Source: Lachnospiraceae bacterium UBA7188 (GTDB lineage Bacteria > Bacillota > Clostridia > Lachnospirales > Lachnospiraceae). Taken from it: a DNA stretch of 8,380 nt. The stretch is taken from the NCBI GenBank assembly GCA_002490995.1, contig DKVC01000229.1, forward strand, positions 12,094 through 20,473, given 5' to 3'. Every line of letters starts with the position of its first letter. The first letter of the stretch is position 1. Both the position numbers and the translations under genes were made by a program. Below, piece after piece: positions 5,705 through 8,380 of the stretch. The notes under the pieces are model-generated. The model was not told the origin of the DNA. It searched no databases and worked only from the letters and a program-made list of their open reading frames with translations.

Positions 5705-8230
5705 TTAACCGGTGATGAAGGTCACAACGCCCATGTCATTATCTGACAGCTTCGCCAGATTCTCCTCCAGGGTGCCTTCCCTCATCTCCAGGGCATAGCT
5801 GAATTCCCCGAAGCCGGACAGATCCATCTTGAAATTGGTCTCCCAGGTATTGTTCATAATCCAGCTGTATACAGGACGATGGTTATTCTCCTCCTTATTG
5901 TCGCACAGCAATATGGGATGGCTCTCCATCTCCCCCATGTAGAGCAGGGGCGTGTCAAGGGTATTGATGAGGATGCCCTGGTCTCCGTTCTGGTACAGCA
6001 GCCCTTCGTCCGCCATATAGTATTCCATGTTGCTGCCCGGAAGCTGGTCTACGCCGGGGCGCATGGCCACGCCGCCGTTGTGGATGTAAAGCTCACTGCC
6101 GGGAAGGTTCAGGGACAAAGGCATATAAATACTCTCGATATCCTCGCTGAGAGTCTTCGCAATCCGGTAGGTGAACTCGATTCTGGGCAGCTGCTTATAC
6201 ATCTTGATGATCACCGAACTGCGGTAAGTCCCCTCCAGGTCAAACACCAGCTCCGTCCTGTCAAACACCGGGCCGTGATCCAGAATCCGCACATTTTTTA
6301 AGTCTCCCTGATACTGTTCCGCATGGAGGCCTCTCACATTCCGTCCCAGCCGGGCGCGCTCTGAGTAAACATTTGTACGGATTTCCGTATTTTCATAAAT
6401 GGGTGTGAAGAAACTTTCCAGAGGATTCCCTTCTTCCATTCCGGATTTCAGCATCTCCGTTCCCGTTTTTTTATTGTAAAAAGAGGTAATGCCCTCCCCC
6501 ACCTTCCAGGAAATCCGGAACCACTGATTCTCCAGCCCGTAAGGAAGCCTGTAGCTCTCCGTATCGTAGTCGTTGACGATATCCTTAACCCGCTCGGCGC
6601 CCACCCATGCGGTGCGTGTGTAGAGCCCCTGTTCCGGCGCAGGTATCTCCTCATATACGAAAAGCTTCTCCTCCCCCGGCTCAAATTCCGCCGTAAAGCT
6701 CACCCGGACTCCTCTGGGGTGGGAAGAAAGCTGCACCTTCAGTTCCTCTCCCGTCTTCCTGTCCGTCACCTTCATATTTGGCAGCCCGGCTGTCTCCACA
6801 TAGAATTCCACAGGAAGCAGTCCCTTCAGGCTCGCGGTGGAAACGGCTTTCACCTCGCCGGCATTGTTATAGTAACGCAGAATGTCTCCCAACAGGTGGC
6901 ACTGCTCGCTTTTCCGCATGAAAGCAGCTTCATGGGCTTTGGAAGCATAACTGGTCTTGCGGATATCCAGATTTGTCACCATGGTCTCATAAGGACTTCC
7001 GATGGTGGCGGAATGTCCCCAGGTGTGCTCCGCATACAGAAGGGCATTGTGGTCTCCTGTCTCCGCCAGTTCCTCGTTCCGGACTCCGGTTTTCTCCTCC
7101 AGGCGGTCGCAGATATGGGACAGACGCAGGGCTTCCTTGTAGTGCTTCACCGCGTAGGGAGTGCTGCCCACGCCGTTGCCCCACCAGTCGTTTATGGCTC
7201 CCCGGTATACCGGAGCATCTGCGGTCTTTTCCCGGATCAGGTCATAGAGCTCCTGGAGTGTCACCATATGTAAGGTCACTTCCTCTCCGAAACGCCGGTT
7301 AAAAGCATTCACTGTAGCGATAATGGCTGGATTCGCAGGGGCATTGTCGGAGAATACGCCGCTGACGCTGGTGATATAGAAATCGTAAGGATAGCCGCTC
7401 TCCTCATACTCCGCGATGCTGCTTCCCAGCTTATCATGCAGCGACTCCAGAGCAGAATCCGGAACCGTATATACGGCATCGCCGTCCTGCTGTGCCTCTA
7501 CCGCCCCGTTGCTATCCTGCTGCGCCCCTGAAGCCCTATCCGCCCCACTGCTATCCTGCTGCGTCTTCGAAGCCTTATCCGTCCCGCCTCTGCCAAAATA
7601 GCTCTCTGTCATGTAATTTACATTTTTATTGAAAACGATGCCCAGCGCGTTGCCCAGGTTATAGTGCTCTCCGCTCCACACCAGCAGCCGCTTTCCCGCC
7701 TCATTTTCCCAGAAATAGGGCTTCTGGTTCTGGTACAGGGGATACATGCCGTGGTGGGTGTGGATATTGGTGAACAAAAACTCCACGCCGTTGTCGATGA
7801 GCACATCCCTCGCACCCAGGGAAATGCCGTTGATGTCTGCGTTCATTGCCACCTTCACCGGGTGTCCCTGAGCCGTGAAGGTTTCCTGCATTTTCGCTGT
7901 CTTGCGGTTCAGCATCTCCACATCCGCCAGATCGTTGAAGTTCAGGTAAGTGGCGGAAATGCCGATATTGCCCTTCCTGACCAGCTCGAAAAAGTCCGCC
8001 TTCTCCTCTTCGGAGGCGCTCTTTAAGTACTGCTCTACGCAGAAGTAAGTTTCGCAGTTCCATTTGAAATCCTTCTCCTGGCTTCCGGTCTCGTATCCTC
8101 TCTTGAGAATTGAGACTACATTTCGTATATTGTTTACCTGATTGTAGATCACCTGCTCCTGTAAGTCGGTGTAACCGATATCCGTGTGAGAGTGGTGTAT
8201 GATGTATACGTCTTTAATCCTGCTGCCCAT
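5705..8230 (-). CDS. GH38-type alpha-mannosidase-like glycoside hydrolase
   Basis: An 841-residue enzyme with the hallmarks of the GH38 zinc-dependent alpha-mannosidase superfamily. The N-terminal motif IHHSHTDIGYTD (11-22) supplies the HxD metal ligands H15 and D17. AMNADING (128-135) contains the likely nucleophile and metal ligand D132. AEHTWGHSATIGSPYE (400-415) holds the likely last metal histidine (H402 or H406). The C-terminal half (about 480-830) resembles the beta-sandwich part of the family, with QLPRIEFTYRI (680-690). The HSHTDIGYTD variant differs from the HSHxDxGW of Golgi-type enzymes and resembles a less studied branch (possibly the DUF5054-like group), so alpha-mannosidase activity is likely but not certain. 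No signal peptide is present. The ATG has AAGGAG seven to eight bases upstream. An in-frame 13-residue tandem repeat (218-252) interrupts the catalytic domain. It is first in the minus-strand series and is followed 245 bases later by GH3. Confidence 0.88.
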   Translation of the reverse strand: MGSRIKDVYIIHHSHTDIGYTDLQEQVIYNQVNNIRNVVSILKRGYETGSQEKDFKWNCETYFCVEQYLKSASEEEKADFFELVRKGNIGISATYLNFNDLADVEMLNRKTAKMQETFTAQGHPVKVAMNADINGISLGARDVLIDNGVEFLFTNIHTHHGMYPLYQNQKPYFWENEAGKRLLVWSGEHYNLGNALGIVFNKNVNYMTESYFGRGGTDKASKTQQDSSGADRASGAQQDSNGAVEAQQDGDAVYTVPDSALESLHDKLGSSIAEYEESGYPYDFYITSVSGVFSDNAPANPAIIATVNAFNRRFGEEVTLHMVTLQELYDLIREKTADAPVYRGAINDWWGNGVGSTPYAVKHYKEALRLSHICDRLEEKTGVRNEELAETGDHNALLYAEHTWGHSATIGSPYETMVTNLDIRKTSYASKAHEAAFMRKSEQCHLLGDILRYYNNAGEVKAVSTASLKGLLPVEFYVETAGLPNMKVTDRKTGEELKVQLSSHPRGVRVSFTAEFEPGEEKLFVYEEIPAPEQGLYTRTAWVGAERVKDIVNDYDTESYRLPYGLENQWFRISWKVGEGITSFYNKKTGTEMLKSGMEEGNPLESFFTPIYENTEIRTNVYSERARLGRNVRGLHAEQYQGDLKNVRILDHGPVFDRTELVFDLEGTYRSSVIIKMYKQLPRIEFTYRIAKTLSEDIESIYMPLSLNLPGSELYIHNGGVAMRPGVDQLPGSNMEYYMADEGLLYQNGDQGILINTLDTPLLYMGEMESHPILLCDNKEENNHRPVYSWIMNNTWETNFKMDLSGFGEFSYALEMREGTLEENLAKLSDNDMGVVTFITG
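7475..7579 (-). repeat. In-frame 39-bp tandem repeat within the GH38 gene
   Basis: Units at 7541-7579 and 7502-7540 match at 32 of 39 bases, followed by a shortened 27-base unit (7475-7501). They encode DKASKTQQDSSGA, DRASGAQQDSNGA and VEAQQDGDA (residues 218-252), a hydrophilic, probably disordered loop rich in Q, D, S, G and A. It lies between YFGRGG and YTVPDSALE in the catalytic half. Most differences between the two full units are silent or conservative, suggesting the repeat has been kept under selection for an open frame. Confidence 0.85.
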
Positions 8231-8326
8231 ATTGTCTCCTTTTTATAACGATCGGAAATTGCCCCCGGCTGCTCAGGAAATGCCTCGGGCAAATCGTCTG
8301 CCATAGTTTCAGTTTCCTGCTTCCTT

Positions 8327-8335
8327 AGTATAACA
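8327..8335 (-). promoter_or_regulatory. Extended -10 promoter of the GH38 gene
   Basis: TGTTATACT on the minus strand is an extended -10; no clear -35 stands 17 bases upstream (AGGAAA). The leader would be about 90 bases. Within it, GGCAAATCGTCTGCC (8288-8302) is an imperfect palindrome (5 of 6 arm pairs) that could be a repressor site, and CGATCG lies at 8249-8254. Apart from these, 8231-8380 shows nothing gene-like. Confidence 0.45.
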
Positions 8336-8380
8336 ATAATTGTATTTACTTTCCTGCTGATTTTCTGTTGCCAAAATGTT

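Overview
The window looks like part of a chromosomal carbohydrate-use locus from a Gram-positive, probably clostridial and possibly Lachnospiraceae-like bacterium. This is inferred from strong AGGAGG-type ribosome binding sites, extended -10 promoters, moderate GC content, and a LacI-type regulator beside cytoplasmic glycosidases. No rRNA, tRNA, transposase or phage gene was seen, so the lineage call is soft.

All four convincing genes are on the minus strand. In transcription order (right to left) they are: a GH38-type alpha-mannosidase-like enzyme (8230-5705), a GH3 beta-glycosidase with an inserted PA14 domain (5459-2688), a small alkaline-phosphatase-superfamily phosphodiesterase of the nucleotide pyrophosphatase type (2415-1624), and a LacI/GalR-family repressor (1424-447). 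None has a signal peptide or membrane segment, so the enzymes probably act in the cytoplasm on oligosaccharides imported by a transporter encoded outside the window. The gaps between genes are large (199-272 bases), and each holds promoter-like or structured sequence. The genes are therefore probably several linked transcription units rather than one tight operon. A 16-18 base CG-centred palindrome just downstream of the repressor's -10 box is a good candidate for its own operator.

The most unusual content is non-coding. A family of ~100-bp structured repeats occurs three times: 53-151 on the plus strand, and 2603-2703 and 5561-5661 on the minus strand. The two minus-strand copies sit at the 3' ends of the GH3 and GH38 genes, in the sense orientation. 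The copies share short terminal inverted repeats, a conserved TTTGCCAA/GTATAACGA block and a conserved GAATGCG...GAGTATR end. They also share a hairpin that is kept in position while its sequence changes. A separate 39-bp tandem repeat (three full copies) starts just beyond the repressor stop codon, and a different 39-bp (13-residue) tandem repeat lies in frame inside the GH38 gene. The GH3 enzyme also carries a hydrophilic insertion inside its PA14 domain.

Region by region: 1-446 holds no convincing gene but contains repeat copy A, weak hairpins and the 39-bp tandem array; 447-1424 is the repressor; 1425-1623 is its long leader, operator and promoter; 1624-2415 is the phosphodiesterase; 2416-2687 holds a promoter candidate, a very stable hairpin and repeat copy B; 2688-5459 is GH3; 5460-5704 holds a promoter, a small palindrome and repeat copy C; 5705-8230 is GH38; 8231-8380 is its leader and promoter region.
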